This document shows, piece after piece, positions 16,326 to 24,318 of a DNA stretch of 34,668 bases. The DNA is taken from assembly GCA_016214075.1 (NCBI GenBank), contig JACRPI010000038.1, forward strand, positions 1 through 34,668, in the 5' to 3' direction. The notes below the pieces were generated by a model. That model was not told the DNA's origin, ran no database searches, and worked only from the letters and a program-made list of their open reading frames with translations. The stretch is from Candidatus Woesearchaeota archaeon (GTDB lineage: Archaea > Nanobdellota > Nanobdellia > Woesearchaeales > DSVV01). The position numbers and the translations under genes were made by a program. How positions within the stretch are numbered: position 1 is the first letter of the stretch; the number at the start of each line of letters is the position of its first letter.

Positions 16326-17162
16326 ATGGGAGAAGAGCAAGAAGAAATGGGTCAGAATGCGAATGCGGAAAGCAGCGAGAGTGGTGCTCTTCAGAACTCT
16401 GCGCAGGAGGATCAGCGCATTGCCATTACGTATGAAACTCTTTTTGACATTCTCCGCATGGAAAAGCGAAGGGAAGATTTGCAGCAGCTTCAGCCATCAT
16501 TCTTTGATGACACAGTGCATTATCTCAAGCAAAAAAAAGAGCTCATTCGCAAGCGGGATCATGAGTCAGGTATCGATTCGTTTGATGAAATAAAAAAACT
16601 CAGCATTCAGTATGAAAACATCCAAAAGATTATCAAAGAAATCTATGAGCGACGAGAAAAGAAAATTCTGATGATGGCGTTGAACAAATCGCGGACAAAA
16701 ATGAGCACCATGAATGTGGATGTTCTCTTGCCGCAGGAGATGGAATTTTATCAGCAGTTAACGAGATTGCTTGATACATACAGAGTTGATGTGTTGGAGA
16801 AACTGATTCGCGGGATGATTCCTAAACAACAAATAGCAGCAGTGGTAAGTTCATTAAGTTCAACTTCTTCACAAATTTCTTCTGTTTCTCGTCAGGAACT
16901 TGAAAAACCTGCTCCAACATATAGCAGAGAAGAAGAGCAATCATCTAAACAAATGGAACAGAAGAAACAGAATACTGAGAACAACGCAAGCGTCGAAAAA
17001 GATGCGGGATTAATGCAGGTCAAATTTTTGCAGGCAATGGAAGAGTTTGTAGGACCTGAGCTTGAATCGTATGGACCATTTGACGCGCATGCTGTTGCGA
17101 TGATTCCAAGTATGATTGCAACACTCTTTATTAGTTCTGGTGTTGCGGTAGAAGTACGGTAG
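16326..17162 (+). CDS. gins51: GINS complex subunit Gins51 (archaeal Gins15-like)
   Basis: A 278-residue replication factor. The GINS A-domain (residues about 33-125: ITYETLFDILRMEKRREDLQ, then YENIQKIIKEIYERREKKIL) is helical. A polar Ser/Gln/Glu-rich linker spans about 170-225. The small B-domain ends the protein (VKFLQAMEEFVGPELESYGP and IATLFISSGVAVEV). A-then-B order is that of archaeal Gins51, which forms a tetramer alone or with Gins23 and bridges MCM helicase to GAN/Cdc45-like nuclease. The acidic N-terminal 30 residues are an extension. CTTTTAAAG at 16296-16304 is 27 bases before the ATG. The gene stands alone, not beside primase or PCNA. Confidence 0.85.
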   Translation: MGEEQEEMGQNANAESSESGALQNSAQEDQRIAITYETLFDILRMEKRREDLQQLQPSFFDDTVHYLKQKKELIRKRDHESGIDSFDEIKKLSIQYENIQKIIKEIYERREKKILMMALNKSRTKMSTMNVDVLLPQEMEFYQQLTRLLDTYRVDVLEKLIRGMIPKQQIAAVVSSLSSTSSQISSVSRQELEKPAPTYSREEEQSSKQMEQKKQNTENNASVEKDAGLMQVKFLQAMEEFVGPELESYGPFDAHAVAMIPSMIATLFISSGVAVEVR

Positions 17163-17245
17163 TTTTTTATTGATGTAATTTTCTATGATAATTCTTCGTT
17201 GTTTAGAATAATATTTTTTATCTCTCTAAAAAAAATAATAGAATG

Positions 17246-17273
17246 GGGATTCACTAGGATTGCTAGGCGATTC
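17246..17273 (+). repeat. 28-base dispersed repeat, copy 3
   Basis: GGGATTCACTAGGATTGCTA then GGCGATTC. It lies 41 bases upstream of hairpin-element copy E in the same orientation, mirroring the arrangement near 11680/11633 on the other strand. Confidence 0.65.
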
Positions 17274-17314
17274 AAACAGCAACAAAGCAAAAGCTGCTTA
17301 GCAAGAAAGCAAAA

Positions 17315-17373
17315 ACACGCACGAGCAAAAGCCAACTGTCAGGGGGACCCATTGCCGCAGCAATGGGGTATTC
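17315..17373 (+). repeat. Dispersed hairpin element, copy E
   Basis: ACACGCACGAGCA, a short spacer AAAGCCA, ACTGTCAGGGGGA, then stem CCCATTGC-CGCA-GCAATGGG and GGGGTATTC. It sits about 150 bases after the GINS stop codon, in a convergent gap before the FKBP gene. The remaining stretch 17163-17245 is A/T-rich with no coding sequence seen. Confidence 0.9.
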
Positions 17374-17445
17374 TTTAATTAAAAGTATAATCAAGACATG
17401 TATAGAAGAAAGAAAATAAAAGAAGCGAAAATAATAAAAAAAAAT

Positions 17446-17868
17446 CTACTCCACACTAACAATCTTGACCTGAAAGTGCAAGTTCTTTCCAGCAAGCGGA
17501 TGATTTAGATCTAAAGTAACCATCTTGTCATCAGCGTCAATAACAGTTGCCATCATTTGCTGTCCTTCTTTGCTCATGAGACCAATCTGCTGTCCTTTTT
17601 CAGGAGAAAAGTCTTTGAACAATTCCTTTGGAACTTTCTGTACCATCTGTTCATGCTTTGGTCCGTAGCCGTGTTCTGGAGTGATGTCAATCTTCTTTTC
17701 ATCGCCAGTATTCAATCCTTCAACGCCTTCTTCAAAACCGCAGATAACTTGATGTTGTCCAACAGTAAAGGTGAGCGGATCTCGTCCTTCGCTACTGTCA
17801 AAAACACTGCCATCGTCAAGTGTTCCTGTATAGTGTAAGGTGACTTTGCTTCCTTCTTTTATTGCCAT
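17446..17868 (-). CDS. FKBP-type peptidyl-prolyl isomerase (SlyD-like)
   Basis: A 140-residue folding helper. The FKBP core VTLHYTGTLDDGSVFDSS (residues 9-26), GFEEGVEGLNTGDEKKI and PEHGYG are clear. The segment from about 80 to 125 (KVPKELF..., GQQIGLMSKEGQQMMATVID) is the IF chaperone insert that marks SlyD-type FKBPs, and DLNHPLAGKNLHFQVKIV closes the fold. It lacks the His-rich metal tail of E. coli SlyD. AGGAGGA immediately precedes the ATG and overlaps the end of the upstream 94-residue gene, so the two form an operon with translational linkage. Confidence 0.93.
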   Translation of the reverse strand: MAIKEGSKVTLHYTGTLDDGSVFDSSEGRDPLTFTVGQHQVICGFEEGVEGLNTGDEKKIDITPEHGYGPKHEQMVQKVPKELFKDFSPEKGQQIGLMSKEGQQMMATVIDADDKMVTLDLNHPLAGKNLHFQVKIVSVE

Positions 17869-17877
17869 TTTTTCCTC

Positions 17878-18162
17878 CTACTGATAATAGCCACGAACAG
17901 TGACTCTCGTGCGATATCCTGAAAGACCACAAGTATACGCTCCTCGTGTGTTTAGGTCTGCAATATGCTGTGCAAGTCCTAAGACATGATCATAAGATCG
18001 TCCGCTCGTAACGCTAGCAACACGTTCGCCATCGTTGCCTGTTCTAAATATTTCTACTAAGAATTGCGGTGCGTCAAAGCGCTCTATTGGTTGTTCTCCT
18101 TTAAAACAGCGTAATGCAGCATCTAATGTTGCTCCAGATCCTTCGTAATATGTCCCTACCAT
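17878..18162 (-). CDS. Hypothetical 94-residue protein in operon with FKBP
   Basis: Not recognised. The protein begins MVGTYYEGSGATLDAALRCF and ends CGLSGYRTRVTVRGYYQ. It looks soluble, with a mixed alpha/beta composition, two cysteines and no membrane segment. The stop codon is 9 bases before the FKBP ATG, and the FKBP Shine-Dalgarno site overlaps this gene's end. GGAGATACAATG provides its own ribosome site. Possible minus-strand TATA boxes are ATTAATAAGG near 18203 and ATATAAATC near 18227. Confidence 0.65.
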   Translation of the reverse strand: MVGTYYEGSGATLDAALRCFKGEQPIERFDAPQFLVEIFRTGNDGERVASVTSGRSYDHVLGLAQHIADLNTRGAYTCGLSGYRTRVTVRGYYQ

Positions 18163-18303
18163 TGTATCTCCATAAGAAAGAGCACAGAAGAATGTGATTC
18201 CTTATTAATGGGAAAAAACGCTGTTTGATTTATATGTTTTATGGGCTAGAAACCCCTCAATTTTACAATAACCTATATAAAACAACCCCACTTTCTTTAG
18301 GAT

Positions 18304-18537
18304 ATGACAACACCTATATTTCAACTGGTAAGACAGATCGAAAACGATGACATTGGATTGCGGGCAATGCGACTTGTCACAAAGCTTGGCGTTGAAACAG
18401 TGGAAGGACTTGCGCAATATAGCACTGCGTATCTCAGAACGCAAACAACAAATCCAGACGCACTCGTTGATGTGTTAGGTCAACTTCTCACAACACAATA
18501 TCAATTAACATTTTCAGAAAAATATGAACGAAGGTAA
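18304..18537 (+). CDS. Hypothetical 77-residue soluble protein
   Basis: Not recognised. The composition suggests an all-helical small protein (DIGLRAMRLVTKLGVETVEG and PDALVDVLGQLLTTQYQLTF). It carries no cysteines or membrane segment. The strong TATA-like TATATAAA at 18274-18281, 29 bases before the ATG, supports it as a real leaderless gene. It is followed by the M50 protease gene, which has its own promoter. Confidence 0.6.
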   Translation: MTTPIFQLVRQIENDDIGLRAMRLVTKLGVETVEGLAQYSTAYLRTQTTNPDALVDVLGQLLTTQYQLTFSEKYERR

Positions 18538-18572
18538 CAAACTATAAATACCCCCTTCCAAAACACTCTTCT

Positions 18573-19190
18573 ATGCTTTTCACGTTGAAAGAACTCTTTG
18601 ATGTCATCATGATGACCATCGGAGTAGGGTTTATTTTTATGGATAGCTTTGGATTGCAAAATATCCGTCACACAGTCAAATCCTACGTCGAAGATCCAGT
18701 GGCGTATTACCAAAATGCGTTAGGAAAAAAAGTCAGTAGCTTCAATTGGAGTACTTTTTGGCTTGCCTGTCTCATTACAGCGCCAGCGGTTATTTTTCAC
18801 GAGCTTGCGCACAAATTGGTCGCGATTTCGTATGGACTTCAGGCAACATTTCATGCGGCGTATTTCTGGCTGAGTTTTGGAGTCATCATGAAACTCCTGA
18901 ACACAGGCTTTATTTTTTTTGTGCCTGGCTATGTGAGTTTTAGTGGAGCGGCAACACCAATTCAGTCTGCGACAATTGCGTTCGCGGGTCCATTTCTGAA
19001 TTTTGTGTTATGGTTCACCTGCTGGTTTATTCTGAAATTTAAGCCAATCGCAATATCAACAAGAACAATGCAGATTCTTGCTGCAACACGATACATCAAT
19101 GGATTTTTATTCATCTTCAACATGATTCCGTTAGGATTTTTTGACGGCGCGAAAGTGTTGGAAGGAATTGTCTGGTATTTCAATGGATAA
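18573..19190 (+). CDS. Site-2-protease-like M50 family membrane metalloprotease
   Basis: A 205-residue membrane protease. The zinc motif HELAH is at H76-E77-H80, within the membrane segment FWLACLITAPAVIFHELAHK. The second motif, NMIPLGFFDGAK (near residues 183-194), supplies the third zinc ligand as the NxxPxxxxDG signature. Between them are hydrophobic segments, including LNFVLWFTCWFIL. No PDZ or CBS domain is present, which makes it a minimal member. Such proteases cut membrane-bound substrates within the bilayer; no candidate substrate is adjacent. CTATAAATA at 18542-18550 is 28 bases before the ATG. Confidence 0.88.
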   Translation: MLFTLKELFDVIMMTIGVGFIFMDSFGLQNIRHTVKSYVEDPVAYYQNALGKKVSSFNWSTFWLACLITAPAVIFHELAHKLVAISYGLQATFHAAYFWLSFGVIMKLLNTGFIFFVPGYVSFSGAATPIQSATIAFAGPFLNFVLWFTCWFILKFKPIAISTRTMQILAATRYINGFLFIFNMIPLGFFDGAKVLEGIVWYFNG

Positions 19191-19237
19191 GAGTAAATTA
19201 AAAAAAATTTATATAGAAGCGTTGTATTATGGAAGTA

Positions 19238-19444
19238 ATGAGTGGAAAGATGAAAATAATGAATGAAAGGCAAGGAAGAATAAACACGCTCATTCTGAGC
19301 TTAGATGTTATTGGGTTTGCTCTTCTTTTGCTTGGTGCGGGTTTGATTCGTTATACAAAGGATGAAGTGACTTCAATATTGGGTGGTTTTGTCCTTGCTG
19401 GTGGTGTTACATTATTAAGTCTCACGAGGTTGATTGGAAAATGA
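19238..19444 (+). CDS. Small two-helix membrane protein
   Basis: A 68-residue protein of unknown function with two hydrophobic segments (LSLDVIGFALLLLGAGLI and ILGGFVLAGGVTLLSL) separated by RYTKDEVT. TTTATATAG at 19208-19216 favours initiation at ATG 19238; an in-frame ATG at 19229 is only 20 bases from the box. Its stop overlaps the start of the next small gene (ATGA at 19441-19444). Confidence 0.55.
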   Translation: MSGKMKIMNERQGRINTLILSLDVIGFALLLLGAGLIRYTKDEVTSILGGFVLAGGVTLLSLTRLIGK

Positions 19445-19575
19445 TAGATACGCAATTAGTCTCTTTGCTTGCAGTATTTGTAGAAAGTGTGGGAATTATT
19501 CTTGCGGAAAGAAGAACAGCGATTCTTTTAGGAATTATAACAATCCTTACCATTATTATTTTCTTCATGACATAA
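19441..19575 (+). CDS. Very small membrane protein (44 residues), translationally coupled
   Basis: This reading frame starts at the ATGA overlap with the previous gene's stop. The peptide begins MIDTQLVSLLAVFVESVG and has two short hydrophobic stretches separated by AERRTA, ending IIIFFMT. The shared hydrophobic two-helix character and stop/start overlap suggest a cotranscribed pair acting in the membrane. It is too short for a homology call. The gene could be spurious, but the coupling argues for it. Confidence 0.45.
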   Translation: MIDTQLVSLLAVFVESVGIILAERRTAILLGIITILTIIIFFMT

Positions 19576-19618
19576 TCCTACAACAAATTATTTAAACTCT
19601 TCATGCAATACCTCCATA

Positions 19619-21343
19619 ATGCAGCAACACCAAAAATCCACAGAAGAGCTCCTTCAGGAAGTTGCGGCAGTCTCTGACGAACACGAATTCTATACACCTA
19701 TTGTCAAAGGGTATGAAAAAGGAAAAACAAAATATGTTTTTGTCTTTGGAACAGTCATGTCTGGGTTAGGAAAAGGAATTTTCTCGAGCAGCCTTGCAAA
19801 ATTAATGCAGGATAAAGGATTCAGAATAGAGCCAATAAAAATGGAAGGGTACTTGAATCTCGATTCAGGAACACTAAATCCCTTCCGTCATGGCGAAGTC
19901 TTTGTATTGGAAGATGGCACAGAAACAGACATGGATTTGGGAACCTATGAACGATTTCTCAATAAGAGTCTCAGCAAAGATAATTTCATGACAACAGGTC
20001 AAATCTACACCACAGTGCTTGAAAAAGAACGAAAAGGAGAATATCTGGGAAGGGATGTTCAAATTATTCCGCATGTGACTGCGGAAATAAAACGCAGATT
20101 AAGAACGCTTGCGGTCACGAAAAACGCGGATATTATTTTCGTTGAAGTGGGAGGCACAGTAGGAGATTTGGAAAATTCGCATTATATGGAAGCAATCCGG
20201 GAAATGATTTACGAAGAAGGAAAAGAGAACATTTGCTTTGTCGGCTTAACCTACATCATTAATTCGGGAATTCTTGGAGAGCAGAAATCAAAAGCAGCGC
20301 AACTGGGAATAAAAAAACTCATGGAGCTCGGGATTCAGCCAGACGTTATTGCTTGCAGGTCAGAGCATCCAGTGACCGAAAAAGTCCGAGAGAAAATAAG
20401 TATTTACTCTAACGTTCCAATAGAAAGAGTGGTCAGTATGCACGATGTCAAATCTATTTATCTGCTTCCTCAATTACTTCGTGACGCGAAAATCGATGAG
20501 TATGTGGTAAAACATCTGAAACTAGAAAAACGCGTCAGCAAAGAAGCAATGGAAAAAAACAAAGAAGCATGGAAAACAATGCTCGCGAAATTAAATACGC
20601 CAAAGAAAATCACGATTGGCATTACAGGAAAGTACACGATGATTCGCGATGCGTATGCGTCAGTCATTCACGCGTTGCAGCATGCGGGAATGCATAATAA
20701 TGTGGATATAGATATCAAGTGGATTGAAACAACAGCGATTGAAGAAGGAAAAACAACAGTGGAAAAAGAGTTGGAAGGAGTTGCGGGCATTGTTGTTCCT
20801 GGTGGATTTGGGAAGCGGGGCGTCGAAGGAAAAATCATGTGTCTCAGGTGGGTGCGGGAAAATAATATTCCTTATCTTGGATTGTGTTATGGGTTTCAGA
20901 TGGCAGTGATTGAGTTTGCGAGAAATGTTTGTGGTTTGAAAGATGCGCATACAACAGAAGTTGCGCCAAACACAGCGCATCAGGTTATTGATATTTTGCC
21001 AGAGCAAAAACAGATTGAAGGTCTTGGCGGCAACATGCGTCTTGGCGTGCGCGATGTAGAAGTCAGAAAAGGCACAAAAGCGTGGGAGCTTTATGGCAAG
21101 AAAGATACTTGCAGAGAACGCTTTCGTCATCGATATGAAGTCAATCCAGAGTATATCTCTGTATTAGAAAAGCATGGGCTTGTGTTTTCTGGCAAAGCGC
21201 CAAATCATCCGATTATGCAAATATTAGAATTGCCAAATCAGAAATTCTTTATGGGTTCGCAATTTCATCCAGAGTTCACAAGCAGACCGTTGCATCCAAA
21301 TCCGATGTATCAGGGATTTATTAAGGCGTGTTTGGAGAAATGA
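19619..21343 (+). CDS. pyrG: CTP synthase
   Basis: A 574-residue enzyme that aminates UTP to CTP using glutamine and ATP. The synthetase domain has P-loop-like GTVMSGLGKG (44-53), DGTETDMDLGTYERF and EVGGTVGDLEN. The class I glutaminase domain has VPGGFGKRGVEG, nucleophile Cys in GLCYGFQMA, and QFHPEF. There are departures from the usual sequence. A 35-residue N-terminal extension precedes KTKYVFVFG. The canonical GGVVSSLGKG is GTVMSGLGKG, and canonical KLDPYLNVDPGT is KMEGYLNLDSGT. Catalytic Cys and His are retained, so activity is expected. TTATTTAAA at 19588-19595 is 28 bases before the ATG. Confidence 0.95.
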   Translation: MQQHQKSTEELLQEVAAVSDEHEFYTPIVKGYEKGKTKYVFVFGTVMSGLGKGIFSSSLAKLMQDKGFRIEPIKMEGYLNLDSGTLNPFRHGEVFVLEDGTETDMDLGTYERFLNKSLSKDNFMTTGQIYTTVLEKERKGEYLGRDVQIIPHVTAEIKRRLRTLAVTKNADIIFVEVGGTVGDLENSHYMEAIREMIYEEGKENICFVGLTYIINSGILGEQKSKAAQLGIKKLMELGIQPDVIACRSEHPVTEKVREKISIYSNVPIERVVSMHDVKSIYLLPQLLRDAKIDEYVVKHLKLEKRVSKEAMEKNKEAWKTMLAKLNTPKKITIGITGKYTMIRDAYASVIHALQHAGMHNNVDIDIKWIETTAIEEGKTTVEKELEGVAGIVVPGGFGKRGVEGKIMCLRWVRENNIPYLGLCYGFQMAVIEFARNVCGLKDAHTTEVAPNTAHQVIDILPEQKQIEGLGGNMRLGVRDVEVRKGTKAWELYGKKDTCRERFRHRYEVNPEYISVLEKHGLVFSGKAPNHPIMQILELPNQKFFMGSQFHPEFTSRPLHPNPMYQGFIKACLEK

Positions 21344-21396
21344 ATGCAGCGCCCCTAAGCAATACATTTTTATAGAACTAATTCTTAAAATTTCTC

Positions 21397-22257
21397 ATGG
21401 CAATTGACATTTCCTTTTTACCGCAGCTCAACAGGCTGAGCCTTCTTGTCAAGAAGCGAATCACCTCAACAATGGCAGGAACAAGACCTTCTATTGCAAA
21501 AGGACGTGGACTCACCATAACTGATTACCGTCAGTATACAAAAGGGGATGACATCAGATTTTTGGATTGGAGATTGTACGCAAGAACAGATAAAGATTAC
21601 ATTAAATTGTTTGAAGAAGATCGATCGTTAACAACGCATATTATTCTTGACCGCTCCACAAGCATGGATTTTGGAAATAAAACAACGAAGTTTGAATACG
21701 GCGCAATGTTAGGATTGGCGTTTGCGTATCTCACGCAGAGACATAACGATAAGTTTGTGTTTTCAACATTTGCGGAGGATCTCACTTTTTTGCGCCCGAG
21801 TAAAGGAATGTCGCAGATTGCGTCGATTGTGGAGAGTTTAAAGAAATCCCAGGTTAAAGGAGAATCACGATTTGAATATAGCATGCGACGATACAAAGAA
21901 CTCATCCATTCAAAATCAATAGTTATTGTCATCAGCGATTTTCTGATTAACGCGGAAGAGATTCGCAAGGGATTGTTGCGCTTGGGCGCTAAAAATGAAA
22001 TTAAAATCATCCAAGTATTAGACAGAGATGAAGTAGAACTAAAAATTGAAGGAGATGTCAATTTGCATGACGCGGAGTCAAACACAGTGCTTCGAACATA
22101 TATCAGTAAACGGCTGAGACAAACATATCAAGGCAAACTCAATGAGCATACAGAACAGGTGCATGATCTTTGTAATAAAGCAGGCGCGCATTTCTATCAA
22201 GTGGTAACTGATGTGGATGTTTTTGAGAATTTCTATCGGATTATTCGTATGCCTTAA
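21397..22257 (+). CDS. DUF58 family protein with vWA-like fold
   Basis: A 286-residue protein. The DUF58 signature YTKGDDIRFLDWRLYART spans 47-64. The vWA metal-site motif DRSTS is at 85-89, and SIVIVISDF gives the later acidic strand. DUF58 proteins usually accompany a MoxR-type AAA ATPase and act as chaperone-like assembly factors. Neither MoxR nor transglutaminase genes are present nearby, so this copy is solitary. TTTTTATAG at 21367-21375 is 27 bases before the ATG. No membrane segment is seen, unlike longer DUF58 proteins. Confidence 0.88.
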   Translation: MAIDISFLPQLNRLSLLVKKRITSTMAGTRPSIAKGRGLTITDYRQYTKGDDIRFLDWRLYARTDKDYIKLFEEDRSLTTHIILDRSTSMDFGNKTTKFEYGAMLGLAFAYLTQRHNDKFVFSTFAEDLTFLRPSKGMSQIASIVESLKKSQVKGESRFEYSMRRYKELIHSKSIVIVISDFLINAEEIRKGLLRLGAKNEIKIIQVLDRDEVELKIEGDVNLHDAESNTVLRTYISKRLRQTYQGKLNEHTEQVHDLCNKAGAHFYQVVTDVDVFENFYRIIRMP

Positions 22258-22300
22258 TGCGACAATCATCTTTATAAAAATCAAATCATCCCAACTTTTC

Positions 22301-22891
22301 ATGAAACTCATCCTTGCAAGCAATTCTTGGATTCGCACGATGTTATTTGATAAACTAAATCTCGAGTACACAAAAGACCCTCCTGAACTTGATGAAGAAG
22401 CGTTAGAAGCGATCTATCAAGATCCAAAAGAAAGAGTCGTCAAACTCTCTGAAGCAAAAGCAAATGCACTTATGACAAAATATAAAGGACAAGACATTCT
22501 TATCATCAGTTCTGACTCACAAAATCTAAGACAAGGCGTATCGTATGGAAAACCAAAAACAAAAGAAGAAGCGTTTACCATGATTAAAGCAGCGTCAAAT
22601 AGCAGAGATACGCAAATTAGTGGCTGGTGTGTCATTAACGCGAAAACAGGACAGAGCTGGAGTGGCTATGATGAACTACATTTCGATTATATGCCCATCA
22701 ACGATGCAGCAATAGAAAAATATCTCGCGGATCCAAACACGCTTGCCTACAAGTGTTCAGGTGGCTTCAATATTGGCAGTTCATTCTACCTTCGCCATTG
22801 CGCGAGAGTAGAGGGAAGTCATGGGATGTTCCACGCGATTCCAATGGAAAAAATAATTCCAGTGTTGCAGGAGAATGGATTTGAGATTTGA
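22301..22891 (+). CDS. Maf-like nucleoside triphosphate pyrophosphatase (diverged)
   Basis: A 196-residue protein. The family opening LASxSPRRxxLL appears as LASNSWIRTMLFDKL, so one of the usual arginines is lost. LDEEALEAIYQ, VVKLSEAKANAL, the acidic SSDSQNL (usual ADT), YGKPKTKEEAFTMI and a C-terminal CSGGFNIGS block follow the Maf order. Maf proteins hydrolyse non-canonical NTPs. The altered SWIR and SSDS motifs suggest changed specificity, or a distinct archaeal subfamily. The start is ATG 22301, with CTTTATAAA at 22270-22278 lying 28 bases upstream; the open frame extending back to 22211 overlaps the DUF58 gene. Confidence 0.75.
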   Translation: MKLILASNSWIRTMLFDKLNLEYTKDPPELDEEALEAIYQDPKERVVKLSEAKANALMTKYKGQDILIISSDSQNLRQGVSYGKPKTKEEAFTMIKAASNSRDTQISGWCVINAKTGQSWSGYDELHFDYMPINDAAIEKYLADPNTLAYKCSGGFNIGSSFYLRHCARVEGSHGMFHAIPMEKIIPVLQENGFEI

Positions 22892-22940
22892 AACAAATTG
22901 ACCGCATATTTTTTATATTATTCCTTATTCTCCTGTATCT

Positions 22941-23672
22941 ATGACAAAACTCCTCTATCACACGAATAGTTATCTGACAGACTGCACAGCGACAGTCATA
23001 GAAGTCAATAAAGATGAAACAGAGAAAGCAGTTTTCATCGTTCTCGATCAAACAGTATTTTATCCAACAGGTGGTGGGCAGCCGCATGATACAGGAATAA
23101 TAACACGAATCAAAGACAGCAAAGTATTCACTGTCCTTTTCACCGCAAATGTCAACGGACAAATAAGTCATCAGGTAGATCATGAAGATCTTCAGCCAGG
23201 AGATATAGTTCAAGGAAAAATAGACTGGCAGCGCAGATATCAACTGCAAAAAATGCACACCGCGTGCCACGTTCTCAGTGCAGTGTTCATTAAAGAAACA
23301 GGAGCGTTCATCACAGGAAACCAACTGAACTTGGATCAATCAAGAATTGATTTCAGTCTGGAAACATTTGACAGAGAAAAGATACAAGAATACATCAATA
23401 AAGCAAATGCGCTGCTCGCGACAAATCAGGAAATAGAAGTCTCGTTCATGCCAAGAATTGAAGCGGAAAAGATTCCAGAGCTTTCCAAGCTTGCGATGGG
23501 ATTAAAGCAGGGTGTCAATGAAATCCGTGTGGTGAAAATAGGAAATATTGACACGCAGGCAGATGGTGGCACGCACGTGAAGAACACAAAAGAAATTGGA
23601 AAGATTGAACTAATCAAGTGCGAGAATAAAGGAAAGAGTAATCGAAGGCTTTATTTCAAACTAGTCGGTTGA
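22941..23672 (+). CDS. alaX: Alanyl-tRNA editing protein AlaX
   Basis: A 243-residue free-standing editing protein that removes Ser or Gly wrongly attached to tRNA-Ala. The N-terminal small beta domain has FYPTGGGQPHDTG, typical of AlaX-M type proteins. The zinc-site HTACH (H106, H110) and QADGGTHVKNTKEIG (D208, H212) follow. Many AlaRS/AlaX editing sites have CGGTHV, and here Asp replaces that Cys. I recall this variant in other archaeal AlaX proteins but could not check. TTTTTATATTA at 22910-22920 lies 28 bases before the ATG. Hairpin-element copy F lies 43 bases downstream. Confidence 0.92.
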   Translation: MTKLLYHTNSYLTDCTATVIEVNKDETEKAVFIVLDQTVFYPTGGGQPHDTGIITRIKDSKVFTVLFTANVNGQISHQVDHEDLQPGDIVQGKIDWQRRYQLQKMHTACHVLSAVFIKETGAFITGNQLNLDQSRIDFSLETFDREKIQEYINKANALLATNQEIEVSFMPRIEAEKIPELSKLAMGLKQGVNEIRVVKIGNIDTQADGGTHVKNTKEIGKIELIKCENKGKSNRRLYFKLVG

Positions 23673-23715
23673 AGTCGCTAAAAATGCTTATAAAAAATCG
23701 CCTCGCTGAATACGA

Positions 23716-23779
23716 ACACGCACGAGCAAAGCAAAACTGTCAGGGGGACCCATTGCACAAAAGTGCAATGGGGTATTAT
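23716..23779 (+). repeat. Dispersed hairpin element, copy F
   Basis: ACACGCACGAGCA, spacer AAGCAAA, ACTGTCAGGGGGA, perfect stem CCCATTGCAC-AAAA-GTGCAATGGG, then GGGGTATTATG. A TATA-like GCTTATAAAAAA at 23689-23700 would start transcription near 23716, so this copy may form the 5' leader of the GNAT mRNA as well as following alaX. Confidence 0.9.
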
Positions 23780-23840
23780 GGTAATAAAAAGAAAATCAGT
23801 ATCAAAAAAGAAAAATCAAATACAAAATAATGGTGAGACC

Positions 23841-24260
23841 ATGAACATCATCTTCCGCGAAGCAAAAGAAGCAGAATATCCAGCAATCATTCAGCTCCAT
23901 AAATCAGAAGACTGGGGTCTTGATACGCCAAGAACACTCAGAAATTTCCAAGAGCAGGGAAATCTGATTGTGGTAGCGGAATACAACAATGAAATCATCG
24001 GAAAAATGGATCTCATGCAAAAGAAGCGAGATGGAAAAGAATTCTTGTATGTCGAGCGATTAATCATTAAGGAAGAATACAGAAATAAGGGAGTAGGAAA
24101 GAGATTTCTCGCGTTCGCAGAAGCAGAATGCAGGAAACGCAACCTAAAATTTCTCGATGTTGCGGTCCGAGACGAGAATGACATCGCGAAAAAACTCTAT
24201 CAGAGTCATGGGTTTGATGTCATTGGAAAGAAAGTGTACATGCGAAAGGAAGTGAACTAA
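23841..24260 (+). CDS. GNAT family N-acetyltransferase
   Basis: A 139-residue protein. The acetyl-CoA-binding strand-helix LYVERLIIKEEYRNKGVGKR contains the R/Q-x-x-G-x-G/A signature as RNKGVGKR. The DVAVRDENDIAKKLYQSHGF segment and FDVIGKKVYM complete the fold. The target (protein N-terminus, amine or RNA) is unknown. The start is set at ATG 23841, preceded by GGTGAG. An in-frame ATG at 23778 would add 21 basic residues and begin at the edge of hairpin copy F, so it is less likely but possible. Confidence 0.85.
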   Translation: MNIIFREAKEAEYPAIIQLHKSEDWGLDTPRTLRNFQEQGNLIVVAEYNNEIIGKMDLMQKKRDGKEFLYVERLIIKEEYRNKGVGKRFLAFAEAECRKRNLKFLDVAVRDENDIAKKLYQSHGFDVIGKKVYMRKEVN

Positions 24261-24318
24261 ACAGCAATCAGCAAAAAGGAGTAAAAGTTTAAATATTTGT
24301 TATACTATCTTTTACATC

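Noticed and set aside
23763-23840. Upstream extension of the GNAT gene starting inside hairpin copy F
   Set aside because: The GTG lies in the hairpin stem. The region encodes a low-complexity basic stretch, and a GGTGAG site supports ATG 23841.
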